The position numbers were made by a program, and so were the translations under genes. Below, piece after piece: positions 53,441 through 64,000 of a DNA stretch of 64,000 nt. Every line of letters begins with the position of its first letter. The stretch's first letter is position 1. A model generated the notes under the pieces. That model worked only from the letters and a program-made list of their open reading frames with translations. It made no database searches and was not told the origin of the DNA. The stretch spans positions 96,462,149 to 96,526,148 of the forward strand of contig OY757021.1 of assembly GCA_963580285.1 (NCBI GenBank), in the 5' to 3' direction. The DNA comes from Lucinisca nassula. Its lineage: Eukaryota > Mollusca > Bivalvia > Lucinida > Lucinidae.

Positions 53441-54597
53441 TTGTTTTATAGAAGTTGGTAAATATTTCCCTAAAACACCCTATTTTGATGCCATATCCTA
53501 TTCTGAGTTTTCCACGGTTGCTTGAACTGTTTTGAATAAATTTTCATGGTCAAAAAGGTGTTTGAGCCATTGAGGTACACTTCAGTGTAGTTAAAGCCAC
53601 ACAGTAAGAGTCACTGGCATCAAGATACAAGTCCATGATCACAAAGAATCCTACAAATCCCACTTTATATAGAGAAAAGTGGGGTTTACAGAGCTCTACA
53701 TTATCTGCCTTATTTTTTAGCAAAAACATAGTTATGGTTACTCGTTAGAACCTTGGTGGGGGAAGGGGCATAATACTAAAGTTATCAATTGGAAATGGTG
53801 CGGACAGATGTACAGACAGACACTGGAGAGCATATCATTATACAGTATAAAAATCATAAGGCTGGGGCTATTTCTTAGAACCGCCTCAATGTTTAACTAA
53901 ATTTCAGCCATATGCATAAAACTATTGATTACAAAATTTGTGCACATTCAACAACTAATGTACAGTATACATTATAAGTTATAACGGCTAGCAACCTCTG
54001 GCAAATATCGCTCTCCTGGTTGGGAATGTGATCCTATGTTCCCGGTTAAGAATCAAAATAACAAATTTCTAATACTGGAAAGCGTTATGATGACATTTTG
54101 AATATTGTTGCGATCTTTTCCATAGGATTCTTTTGTAGCAGACATTGTCAGAAGTATGTGTTTACATTTAAAGTAATCAAACGTGCCCTTCTGCATGAAC
54201 TATGTTCATCACAGTGATCAGTGGAAAAATAGTTAAGTCACATTAAAATGAAAGTTAGAATGAGAGTTTTATAACGCAAAACAATGAAATAATGTACCCA
54301 ATGACCGAAAAACAATCAGAAGTTTTAATTTATTTATGGCTGCAAATTATTGTGTATAAAATTATTTTGCTTATATTTCTTAACTGCAGTAAATCCACAA
54401 AGGCGACCATCGCTATTCAGTGACGGCAAGTGCGAGATGGTATAAATATATTTTTGCTCACGGCGAATTTGGAAAATAATTACCCTTGCGGTGACCAAAC
54501 AAAAGCCTGGAAATTTCTTTGCAGTATAACATGTATATATGTAATAGACAAACTGGTGGTATTTGATGATAGAGGCTATAATCACTTAAATTAAAGA

Positions 54598-54856
54598 TAG
54601 TAAAATTATGACTTAAAGTGATTCAAGCCCATAAGCTTTAATCCAAAAGATGCCAAGAAAAACTGCATCTCAAACTGCATGTTAGTTATCTGCTGAATCT
54701 TCTTGTAAACTTTTAAAGCATATTTTTTTGCATTCAGGCCAACAGTGAGGACCCAACCAAGATCCTCTAGAAGCAGTCCAATCTGGGTCCACACTGCAAC
54801 AATAACTTTTAAAGTAACCAGCAGACAACAATTGTTGTGATAAGTGTCTTACAGGT
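54598..54856 (+). repeat. Degraded MITE of the 4366-4581 family
   Basis: AAGATGCCAAGAAAAACTGC, GTGAGGACCCAACCAAGATC and GTCCAATCTGGGTCCACACT, then CAGCAGACAACAATTGTTGT. It directly abuts the next TTAA MITE. Confidence 0.5.
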
Positions 54857-55082
54857 TAACCCTTTTTGTACACAATGGAATCTTCCTCCTTATATGTAGC
54901 ATGAGTCCATTTCAAAATTTAGGGGTGTTAGGTTGTGTTTTCTTCAAAATTTATTAGGAAAATGGCCGGAATTTTTGCAAAGTGTAGGCCCTGATCAGTC
55001 GCCGCATTCTTCGGCGTCTGATCTGGGCTTGCACTGTTGGCCATGGTACCCGTTTTGGGGTTTCTGGTACAAAATGGGTTAA
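54856..55082 (+). mobile_element. TTAA-flanked piggyBac-like MITE, complete
   Basis: TTAA borders surround CCCTTTTTGTACACAATGG and GGTACAAAATGGG. An internal hairpin GGCCCTGATCAGTCGCC/GGCGTCTGATCTGGGC is present. Head-to-head relatives at 9665-10090. The 55083-55464 interval is AT-rich without features. Confidence 0.8.
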
Positions 55083-55553
55083 ATACTGATGATAGGGGCC
55101 AAGAAACACACAGTTATAGAACAATTTTATTTATTTATTTATTTTACTTGTATTTCAATGAATAACAAAAACACTGTTTAACAAAGAAAAAAATATAACT
55201 GTACATGCAAGTTAATATTAAGAAATAGCTGCATGAAAAAGAACCGTACATGTAAGTCTTAAAAGGTCAAGCAAAATTGACGAACATACCATAATCATTT
55301 TCTTTCAAAGACCTTGGTTCATTTGTTTAAAACATTGCTAGCTGACATAAAACTTAGTTAGAACTTTGATTACTTAATATATGGCAAATAAATTGTTATT
55401 TTTACAGAAAAAAGTGTTAGCAGCTTTTGCCCACTTTTTTTCAACAAAAGTACAACTGCGTTTGACATTACGAAAACACACCTATATAAATGCATTGTAA
55501 GCTTTACCGCCGAAAAAAAAAAAAAGATGAAAATTTGTAATATTTTTCTTAAG

Positions 55554-56848
55554 ACAAGAGGGCCCAGAGGGCCCTGGTTCGCTCACCTGATCCAATGTAT
55601 AACAAGTGGGCCCCAGGCAGGGTCATTTTTGGCCCCAGGGTTATAATTTGAACAATCTTGGTAGAGGTCCACAAGATGAAGCTTCATATTGAATATGAAA
55701 GACCTGGGCTTTGTGGTTTCAAAGAACAAGATTTTAAAGGCTAACCCTGCATATAGAAGTCTATGTAAAACAAGATTTTCCCTATATAAGTCTATGTAAA
55801 ACCAAAGGGCCCCGGAGCGGGGGCATTTTTGGCCCCAGGGCTATAATTTGAACAATCTTGGTAGAGGTCCACTAGCTGAAGCTTCATAACAAATATAAAA
55901 GACCTAAGCCTTGTGTTTCAGAAAAGATGATTTTTAAAGATTTTCCCTATATAAGTCTATGTAAAACCAAAGGGCCACATGACGGGGGCATTTTTGGTCT
56001 CAGCGCTATAATTTGAACAATCTTTATAGAGGTCCACTAGCTGAAGCTTCATAACAAATATCGAAGACCTAAGCCTTGTGGTTTCAGAGAAGATTTTTCA
56101 AGATTTTCCCTATATAAGTCCATGTAAAACCAAAGGGCCCCGGCGTGGGGGCATTTTTGGCCCCGGGGCTATAATTTGAACAATCTTGGTAGGGGTCCAC
56201 TAGATGAAGCTTCATACCAAATATCAAAGACCTGGGCCTTGCTGTTTCAGAGAAGAAGATTTTTAAAGATTTTCCCTATATAAGCCCATGTAAAACCAAA
56301 GGGCCCCGGTGCGGGGGCATTTTTAGCTCCAGCACTATAATTTGAACAATCTTGGTAGGGGTCCACTAGATGAAGCTTCATACCAAATATCAAAGACCTG
56401 GGCCTTGCGGTTTCAGAGAAGATGATTTTTCAAGATTTTCCCTATATAAGCCCATGTAAAACCAAAGGGCCCCGGTGCGGGGGCATTTTTGGCCCCAGCA
56501 CTATAATTTGAACAATCTTGGTAGGGGTCCACTAGATGAAGCTTCATATCAAATATCAAAGACCTGGGCCTTGCGGTTTCAGAGAAGAAGATTTTTTAAG
56601 TTTTCGGTGAAAAAAATCTATTTTTGGCTACTGTGACCTATATGTGCAACGGACCGGAACCATTTGAACAACTTTGAAAGGGGACCACCTAAGGATCATT
56701 CCTGTAAAGTTTGGTCAAAATTCGATCAGTGGTTTAGGAGGAGATGTCGTTTGAAGAAAAAGTTTACGGACGCACGCACGGACGGACGCACGACGGACAA
56801 AAAGTGATCCCAAAAGCTCACCTTGTCACTACGTGACAGGTGAGCTAA
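55554..56848 (+). mobile_element. Helentron/pearl-like element, family A, short array
   Basis: ACAAGAGGGCCCAGAGGGCC and GCTCACCTGATCC at the left; about six core units of about 166 bp; then the same unique 3' segment, ACGC microsatellite and GCTCACCTTGTCACTACGTG hairpin with CTAAAAA as at 10889-13564. It lies where the MITE central hairpin should be, which is missing. Confidence 0.8.
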
Positions 56849-56881
56849 AAAGGTTTGCCCCTGTAAACCCCAGTTTTACTA

Positions 56882-59278
56882 CTGTATAACACTTAAATTT
56901 GGCGGCAGCAAATTTTGGCCTTTTTCATGAGCAAACGTTTTCGCAGATTTTTATTTTGGCGGATTTTCAATTTCAGTAATAAAACAAGAATATCGGTGAA
57001 TCCGATGGATGCTCCCCGAACGTGCAATAGTCGGAACAGGAAACATTATCCCAGTTAAAGAGCAGTATACTGTGTATACTCACTGAACTTCAAAATGGAG
57101 TATAATAAAACCTGTCAGTGGACAGATTAGCTTGCCTGATGGCACTGTCATACAAACATCAGCAACACAAAAGTCCGAATATATGAAAGGAAGAACTGTT
57201 TAATACAAATTATTGAAAACTTACTCTCATACACAGAGGCAATCCTCATAGGACTGTCGCCAGGTATGGTTCGGTATTGGGTGGGCTTTTACATGCATAT
57301 AAAATATCAGACGGGTTCAAAAATTATATTAAAATCCATCAGCAAATGTAGATGCTAGAGCGATGACAAAGTTTTTCTAAAAATAGCTGCAGTGACCTTG
57401 ACCTTGACCACAGGACCCTGAAAGTCAAACTTGCTTGAGATATTATCATACCCAACATTTGTGTGAAGTTATATTAAAATCCATCAGCAAATGACGACGC
57501 TAGAGCTATGACAAAGTTTTTTTCTAAAAATAACCTCAGTGACCTTATCCTTGAGCCCAGGACCCTGAAAGTCAAACTTGCTCGAGATATTATCATACCC
57601 AACATTTGTGTGAAATTATATTAAAATCCATCAATAAATGTAGGCACTAGAGCGATGACAAAGTTTTTTTTCTAAAAATAACCACAGTGACCTTGACCTT
57701 GACCCCAGAATCCTGAAAGTTGAACTTGCTCGAGATATTATTATACTCAACATTTGTGTGAAGTTGCATTAAAATCCATCAGCAAATGACGATGCTAGAG
57801 CGATGACAGTTTTTTTCTAAAAATAGCTACATTGACCTTGACCTTGAGCCCAGGACCCTGAAAGTTTAACTTGCTCGAGATATTATCATACTCAACATTT
57901 GTGTGAAATTATATTAAAATCCATCAATAAATGTAGGCACTAGAGCAAAAACAAAGTTTTTCTAAAAATAGCCGCAGTGACCTTGACCTTGACCACAGGA
58001 CCCTGAAAGTCGAACTTGCTTGAGATATTATCACACCCAACATTTGTGTGATGTTATATTAAAATCCATCAGCAAATGACGACGCTAGAGCTATGACAAA
58101 GTTTTTTCTAAAAATAGCCGCAGTGACCTTGACCTTGAGCCCAGGACCCTGAAAGTCGAACATGCTCAAGATATTATCATACCCAACATTTGTGTGTAGT
58201 TATATTAAAATCCATCCATAAATGTAGGCACCAGAGTGATGACAAAGTTTTTTCTAAAAATAGCCACAGTGACCTACCACTGCAGCTTTAAACAAAGTAC
58301 CATAACTCTGCGACGAATCATCTAACCAGATAGCACGGATAATATGCGCATCCTCTATTGCTGCTTAAGGTTCCATTGAAGTTTCGTTGAATTTCTGCAA
58401 GTAGTTGCTGAGAATTCGCGTGGACACGAACAGTACCCTATATATTCATGCAGAATTCATCAAAGGGCCATAACTGTTGGAAAAATCATCGAACCAAAAC
58501 ACGCAGGTGATATGCGCATCCACCTTTGATACTTAATAGTCCCATGAAGTTTCATTGAAATCCGCCCAGTAGTTTCTAAGAATTCCCGTTGACAAGAGCT
58601 GGACGGACGGACGCACGGACTCACGGACGAAGCGGCGACTATATGCTCCCCCGAAATTCTTCGGGGAGCATAAAAACAAAATCTGTGATTTTCGATGTAG
58701 ACCTGTGTGTCTTATGCATTGGATCTACACAGTGATTTGCAAGTCATATACTGTGATTTTAAACTGTGTTTCACACGGCACTGTTGTTGTTGTTTGAGTG
58801 AAACAAATCAGTCCTAATGCTAAGCAGTTTTCTTTCTTGCATTGGTGTACTCACGGACAAAGCAACCAATCAGTTACGAATTATACATGCAATTTTGACA
58901 ATTACTGTGAAGATGTATTTGCTTTTATTTGGCCCTGTTGTTTGATCATGCTAAATGTCTTCATCATTGACATGTTAAGCAATAAGAAAGACTTGATAAA
59001 TTGTCTTTTTCTCTGGTTGAATAGAATTACTTGAAGCTTTGCTCCCTAATAGTATGCTCTACTTCTAAAAAGTAAATGCATTTCTTCTTTCGTATGCCCT
59101 TGGCTGATTAACGTTTTGTTTCCCTATATCATACAGGCGATGTGTATTGGGAATAGAATTTCTGCCATTTTGTTATATGCTGTTTGATCTTTATTGGCGG
59201 TTTTAAATGTTGACCATTTTTTCCTTGACCGCCAGTAGCGCCAAAATAAAATGACCACGAAATATAAGTGTTTTACAG
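56882..59278 (+). mobile_element. TIR element with TA target duplication, carrying a nested Helentron-like element
   Basis: The ends CTGTATAACACTTAAATTTG and, complemented, CTGTAAAACACTTATATTTC are inverted, and TA is duplicated (56880-56881 and 59279-59280). Removing it restores the MITE-A sequence GTTTTACTATATAAAAGTGG exactly. TTGGCGG-type motifs recur near both ends. No transposase remains; a 78-residue frame at 58798-59034 is not recognisable. Confidence 0.8.
56983..58675 (+). mobile_element. Helentron-like element, family C
   Basis: Left end AACAAGAATATCGGTGAATC with TGCTCCCCGAACG, a tandem core of seven or more units of about 160 bp (ATTATATTAAAATCCATC, CTAAAAATAGCCGCAGTGAC, CCCAGGACCCTGAAAGTC), a unique 3' part, a CGGACGGACG microsatellite and the terminal hairpin TGCTCCCC..AAATTC..GGGGAGCA then TAAAA. 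Same architecture as families A and B with different sequences. Confidence 0.7.
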
Positions 59279-59459
59279 TATATAAAAGTGGGGTTCAAGG
59301 GGGTCAAAATTAGATAGGCGTGTTTTCATGATGATGTACTAATGCTAGAACTGTTAACATTTTGATTATACTAAAGAGCTTGCTGAATCTTTGAACAACT
59401 GGTCCCTGATATTTTATGTGAATCGTCTGACTAGCAGAAGATTCACATCAGAGGCCTTG

Positions 59460-59620
59460 TTTGTTGTCTGTATTGGAGTTTAACGGCTCAGTCAACACTA
59501 TTTAGGTCATTTTTGAGCCGATCAGTTTACCTATCCGCACTTTTTACATAAGCGTTTTTACCAGTACAGTGCACATTCATTCGCCACAAACTGGCAACTG
59601 CCCTAGGCATCTTGTAAACT
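59460..59620 (-). mobile_element. SINE family 3 fragment
   Basis: GTATTGGAGTTTAACGGCTC, GTCAACACTATTTAGGTCAT and TCGCCACAAACTGGCAACTG match the family; a hairpin-MITE piece (TATATAAAGAGGGGATTTAC) follows. No gene from 59621 to 60181; a 74-residue frame at 59743 is unrecognised. Confidence 0.55.
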
Positions 59621-60181
59621 CCGGTTTTCTTTATATAAAGAGGGGATTTACATATGACAGCTTTGTAAGATAAAGTGACATTTTAATCTTTGTTTTAGCT
59701 GAAAAGTAAAACAGAAAAATTAGAAAATATCACTAGTGCTATGTGATTGGCACTTTAAAAAGTCAAATAAATTGTAATAAAGATTGTAGAAATGTCAGAC
59801 GTATACCACCATCTCATGTCCCAGTACCTGAAAGTTGTAAAATACAGTATTTAATTCAAGCACACAAGATTTGGAATTTTTTTCGTGATCTCCGAACAGC
59901 TTTGATGAAAGAAAAAATAATATACATGAACATGTATAAGCAAAACTTAATGCATTTATGTCACTGATAAGACCATTTTTTTGTAGATTTCCATATAAAT
60001 TTCCAGAATATATTCAACAATGTTTTCTTTTTAAACAAAGACATGAAAATATCACAGACAATTATAACCCTTAACTTCAAAATGTATAAAATTTGAGCTA
60101 AGCAGCAATGGGAAGACATGCACGTTTACCATAGGTAACAATGAAATAATGGAGCTGCCATCAAAAGTGAATTTAAGAAGC

Positions 60182-61858
60182 AACAAGAGGGCCCTAATCA
60201 CCATGGATCACTCACCTGATCCTTATTGTAAACATAAAGTGGTAGGTGATATAAGGTGGAGTGGATGGTTTGAGCAATTTTGGTTGACAGTGAACCAAGC
60301 AACATTTCTGTGAAAGAAGTCATTTTAAAGGTTGTTTATTTTTTAGTTTTGGTGGCTATCATGTTCAGTGGAGCGAAATGATTTTGAGCAATTTTGTCAG
60401 AAGGTCACCCATGGAACATTCCTTCCAAATTGTTTTCTTTCTGAGGATGAAGTCTTTCAAAATTTCCCTTTGACAATACAGAGCTGACTTGTAAGTTGCT
60501 ATCTGGGCACCTTCTGGACATTGAGGTTCAGGTCCTGCGTGGAGATGAACTTACAGTGCCTTATGGTGACAACAGGGGGGTGGGGAGGGGGAGGGTAGGA
60601 AGAGTTGGCATAAAATGCAAGACATATGAGTCGGTGGTACCCTGGGCCTTCTGGTTACAGACTAAAAAAATTTTAAAGTTTTACCTTTATACGTCAATGT
60701 AAAACCAGGGGGCCCCGGCCAATATGACCCAGGGCTTTAATTTGAACAGTCCTAGTAGAGGTCCACTATATGAAGCTTCATGCCAAACTTCAACGACCGT
60801 GGCCATCTGGCTTCAGATGAGAAGATATTTTAAAGGTTTTCCCTTTATAAGTCTATGTAAAACTAGTGGGGTCCCAGGGCATGGCTATTTTTAGTTCCAG
60901 AGCTATAATTTGAACAATCTTGGCAGAGGTCAACTATATGAAGCTTCATACCAAATATCAAAGAACTGGACCTTCTGGTTTTAGACAAGAAGATTTTTAA
61001 AGGTTTTCCCCGATATAAGTCTATGTAAAACCAGTGGGCCCCAGGGCATGGCCATTCTTGGCTCCAGGGCTATAATTTGAAAAATCTTGGTAGAGGTTCA
61101 CTAAATGAAGCTTCATATCAAATATCAAAGACCTGTGCCTTCTGGTTTCAGACAAGAAAATTTTTAAAAGGTTTTACCTATATGTCTTTGTTAAACGAGT
61201 GGAACCCGGGGCGGGGCCACTTTTGGCCCAAGGGCTATAATTTGAACAAGCTTGGTAGAGGTCCCATAGATGAAGCTTCATACCAAACATTCAAGACCTG
61301 GGCCTTCTGGTTTCAGACGAGACAATTTTTAAAGGGTTCACTATATTAAACTGTTAAACCGGAGGGCCCAAGGGCGGGGCCATTTTTGGCCTCAGGCCTA
61401 TAATTTAAACAATCTTGGTAAACCTTTGTAAAACCAGTGGTTCCGGGGCGGGCCAACTTTGGCCCAGGGCTATAATTTGAACAATTTTGGTAGAGGTCCC
61501 CTAGATGAAGCTTCATACCAAACAAAGCAGACCTGGGCCTTCTGGTTTCAGACAAGAAGATTTTTAAAAGGGTTTCCCTATGTTAGTGTATGTTAAACCT
61601 GTAGACCCCGGGGCGGGGCCATTTTTTGCCCCAGGGCTATAATTTGAACAATAATTTAATTTGAGAGGTCCCCTTGATGAAGCTTCATACTAAACAAAGC
61701 AGACCTGGGCCTTCTGGTTTCAGACAAGAAGACTTTTTAAAGGGTTTCCCTATGTTAGTGTATGTTAACCGGTGGACCCCGGGGCGGGGCCATTTTTTGC
61801 CCTACGGCTTTAATTTGAACAATCTTGTTAAACGTCCATTGGATGAAGTTAAAGATAA
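60182..61858 (+). mobile_element. Helentron-like element, family A relative, 3'-truncated
   Basis: AACAAGAGGGCCCTAATCAC and CTCACCTGATCC mark the left end. A unique segment, then about eight diverged core units (ATAATTTGAACAATCTTGG, GATGAAGCTTCATACC, CCTTCTGGTTTCAGAC). The array breaks off at a GATAAAGATAGAGATAGAG stretch, without 3' hairpin. Confidence 0.7.
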
Positions 61859-62054
61859 AGATAGAGATAGAGAAGCTTTATTTAACATCCCTTATTGGAA
61901 ACAAATAACGTAAGCTCTATAGAGCTTTCATTGCGTCTAACAAAGTATCCATTAACAATTAACAAATACTTACCTGCCTGTCACTGTTTCTTAATAAAAA
62001 TAGAATAAAAACGAAAAAATAGGTGTAACACCCCTTATATTTCAAATGGACTTG

Positions 62055-62700
62055 TAAAAAAAATCTTTATGATTTAAATGAATGGACTTTTCATAGGATA
62101 GACTCCTTCTATCTTGCATGTAATGTAAGAAATGCTTTTTTTACTTCTGAAGAGCATAAAAATTATACTTTATGGTCGTGTCAGAAAGTGTCTGAAGCTC
62201 TCACCTTTCTACTTGTCAATATTTACATAAGATTTGGTACTAAGTTATTTAGACAAGTTGTGGGTGTTCCGATGGGTACTAATTGTGCACCCCTTGTGGC
62301 TGATCTGTTTTTGTTTTGTTCTGAGAGAGACTTCATGATGTCCCTTTCTGCTGAAAACCAATCTGAAATAATTGAAGCTTTTAGCTCGACTTCTAGATAT
62401 TTGGATGATTTATTAAATATTGACAATACCTATTTCGATGGTCTGACCAGTCAAATTTACCCCCTCCAGAACTTGTTAAATATAGCAAATTCTTCTGATA
62501 CCGATGCCCCGTTTTTGGATCTATCTATTGTAGATGGATTGTTTCTTGCAAAATTTATGATAAACAAGATTTTGATTTTGAGATTGTAAATTTTCCTTTT
62601 GAGGATGGTGATGTTCCTTGTGCGCCATCCTATGGCCTTTATGTATCGCAATTAATTCTATTTGCCAGAGTGTGTAGTCACCCAAACAAAAATGTTTTGC
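62055..62700 (+). pseudogene. Reverse transcriptase fragment (YLDD type, probably Penelope-like)
   Basis: One frame reads YLACNVRNAFF, then FRQVVGVPMGTNCAPLVADL, SRYLDDLLNID (catalytic YLDD) and APFLDLSIVDG. A +1/-1 shift near 62550 moves the protein to another frame, where KIYDKQDFDFEIVNFPF, VPCAPSYGLYVSQLI and FARVCSH follow. There is no complete N- or C-terminus, so it is a dead fragment. The GxPMGTNCAPLxADLF block is common in repetitive bivalve and cnidarian proteins; I favour a Penelope-like element, though another non-LTR origin is possible. Confidence 0.6.
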
Positions 62701-64000
62701 AATAGATTGCCACTAAATTGTCTAAATATTGCCAGAAGATGGCGAAAAGACAATCTATTATCCTGATCTTGTAACCATCCATTTAATAGATCGCCATGAT
62801 ATGGGAAAAAGTTTAATACCTGTTAAGCTTTCTGATTTCAAAACAAGTTATTGGCAATCCCCTAACAATCAGTTACCTTTTCTGTAAACAATCTTTTGGC
62901 AATCTTTTAACTTCAACATTTTAATCTAGCGATTTTTAGACAATCTTTTAACTTGATCATCTCCACTTCACAGTCTGCAGGCAATCTAATAACTTGTAAT
63001 CAGTTTCACTGTTGCTATGCTTCATGGAAATTTCCCAGGAATCATCTTGGGGAATAATCCAGTGACTCACTTCCTGTTTTTCAAAACCTGCATGGAGCGA
63101 ACATATAGACAGGTACAAGCACTACGTCATCACTCAGTCATACTATTTGCCGTAACTGACCGGTGGTTGGCAAAAAACGTCTGTCGCCATTTATCGCCAT
63201 TGTAAATACGATGTTATTTTCTGTGAGCATGTCTTTCATTTGGATTTGAAACGACAAACTGACCTTTAAACTATTCAAAATAGATATGTCTAAGAATGTA
63301 ATAAATGATTTCTATAAGATTTGAGGCTGTTTTGATGATATTTACCTGTCATATTTACGGAGGTAACAAAGCGGGACGGTCTTATTTATTCTATAATAAA
63401 AATGCGTACAACTAATATCCCAAAGCAGAAAATACATGAATAAGTACAAGAATATATTTAACTACCCATTTATAGTGTAATTCGATAGATTTTCTGTGAT
63501 ATTCAACTGATTTAAACTCGTAACAGAACCCCTATTTGCACTGTATATATATGGAGCCAGTCGCTTTTCGCCAACCACCAATAAGATAATCCATGTCAAA
63601 TTTCGAGGGGAAGTAATTCGCTCATGCGCATTGAAATGTGAACAAAGTCACGTGTCAAAACATTGGATCTGTCTATAGTTTTCAAACAGCAAGTGGTGTG
63701 TTTGTTTTTGAAGGAATATTTTGTTCAGTAAGCATTTTTTTTATTTTACATTTGCATTATAACATGAAATTTATTGGACAGTTCATTTAATTCATTTGAA
63801 TGATAGGTCTCTTCTTCTGGACATTTATATAATACCGGTATATTGTTAACATTTTTGTAAGCATGGATGCAATCAGAAAATTTTGATTTCAGAAGTCAAT
63901 CCTAAGCTCCATATAAATGATTTTTTAAAAATATTTTAGGCTCTATAAAAATAGGATAAATATTTTGGGCTCATGCACTCAATCTTAAAAGTACCAGTTC
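62701..64000. other. No recognised feature
   Basis: The first 300 bp carry repeated GGCAATC/GATTGCC motifs. The remainder is AT-rich with only short unrelated frames (for example 62 residues at 63017). I see no promoter, exon or mobile-element border that I would defend. Confidence 0.5.

Larger units (their letters stand above)
55465..59333 (+). mobile_element. MITE-A copy carrying two large nested insertions
   Basis: Left end CATTACGAAAACACACCTAT and right end ATAGGCGTGTTTTCATGAT belong together. Between them the MITE continues as TTTGCCCCTGTAAACCCCAG and TATAAAAGTGGGGTTCAAGG, interrupted by the elements at 55554-56848 and 56882-59278. Confidence 0.8.

Noticed and set aside
63100..64000. 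Promoter or first exon of a gene continuing past the window
   Set aside because: No start codon with a plausible coding run, no splice donor in frame and no core promoter motif that stands out.

Overview
The window looks like nuclear DNA of an invertebrate, most probably a marine bivalve mollusc (perhaps a venerid-type clam; the species is inference). Reasons: spliced genes with GT-AG introns, AT-rich non-coding sequence, DIRS-type tyrosine-recombinase retrotransposons, tRNA-headed SINEs, and the pearl/Helentron-like elements with about 120-170 bp tandem cores typical of bivalves. There are no operons, no ribosome-binding sites and no prokaryotic features.

Only one host gene is supported: a plus-strand glycosyltransferase family 92 (GT92/DUF23) gene of five coding exons between about 36.0 and 50.4 kb. 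The exons are 35997-36122, 37668-38427, 40515-40678, 45307-45533 and 50257-50437. The joins keep frame (intron phases 0, 1, 0, 2) and give a 485-residue type II membrane protein with an N-terminal signal anchor and a DFDE metal-binding-type motif. Its introns are packed with foldback elements, MITEs, SINEs and one Helentron-like element.

Almost everything else is mobile DNA. Layout: 1-3.2 kb, right half of a DIRS-like element (RT/RNase H and tyrosine recombinase, both open). 3.5-10.8 kb, MITEs, hairpin repeats and a DDE transposase relic broken by a SINE that is itself broken by another repeat. 10.9-13.6 kb, a Helentron-like element with about 14 copies of a 166-bp unit. 14.2-19.3 kb, a 170-bp tandem array interrupted by three separate transposons, the largest (14518-18266) having about 1-kb terminal inverted repeats. 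20.5-24.3 kb, a second Helentron-like family on the minus strand. 25.0-27.3 kb, a dead Jockey/CR1-type LINE. 28.2-29.1 kb, a diverged tandem array. 29.15-32.13 kb, a second element with about 0.6-kb inverted arms. 33.2-34.9 kb, a complete MITE and a Tc1/mariner transposase relic split by a SINE. 36-50.4 kb, the GT92 gene. 51-55 kb, SINEs and TTAA-flanked MITEs. 55.5-59.3 kb, a four-element nest. 60.2-61.9 kb, another Helentron-like array. 62.05-62.7 kb, a YLDD reverse-transcriptase relic, probably Penelope-like. The last 1.3 kb shows nothing recognisable.

The main interest is how clearly the elements record their own history. Sibling tandem repeats serve as empty sites that fix target-site duplications. 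Several SINE families share one 3' tail. Helentron-like elements share termini but carry different tandem cores. All calls are by eye from the sequence; no database search was possible.
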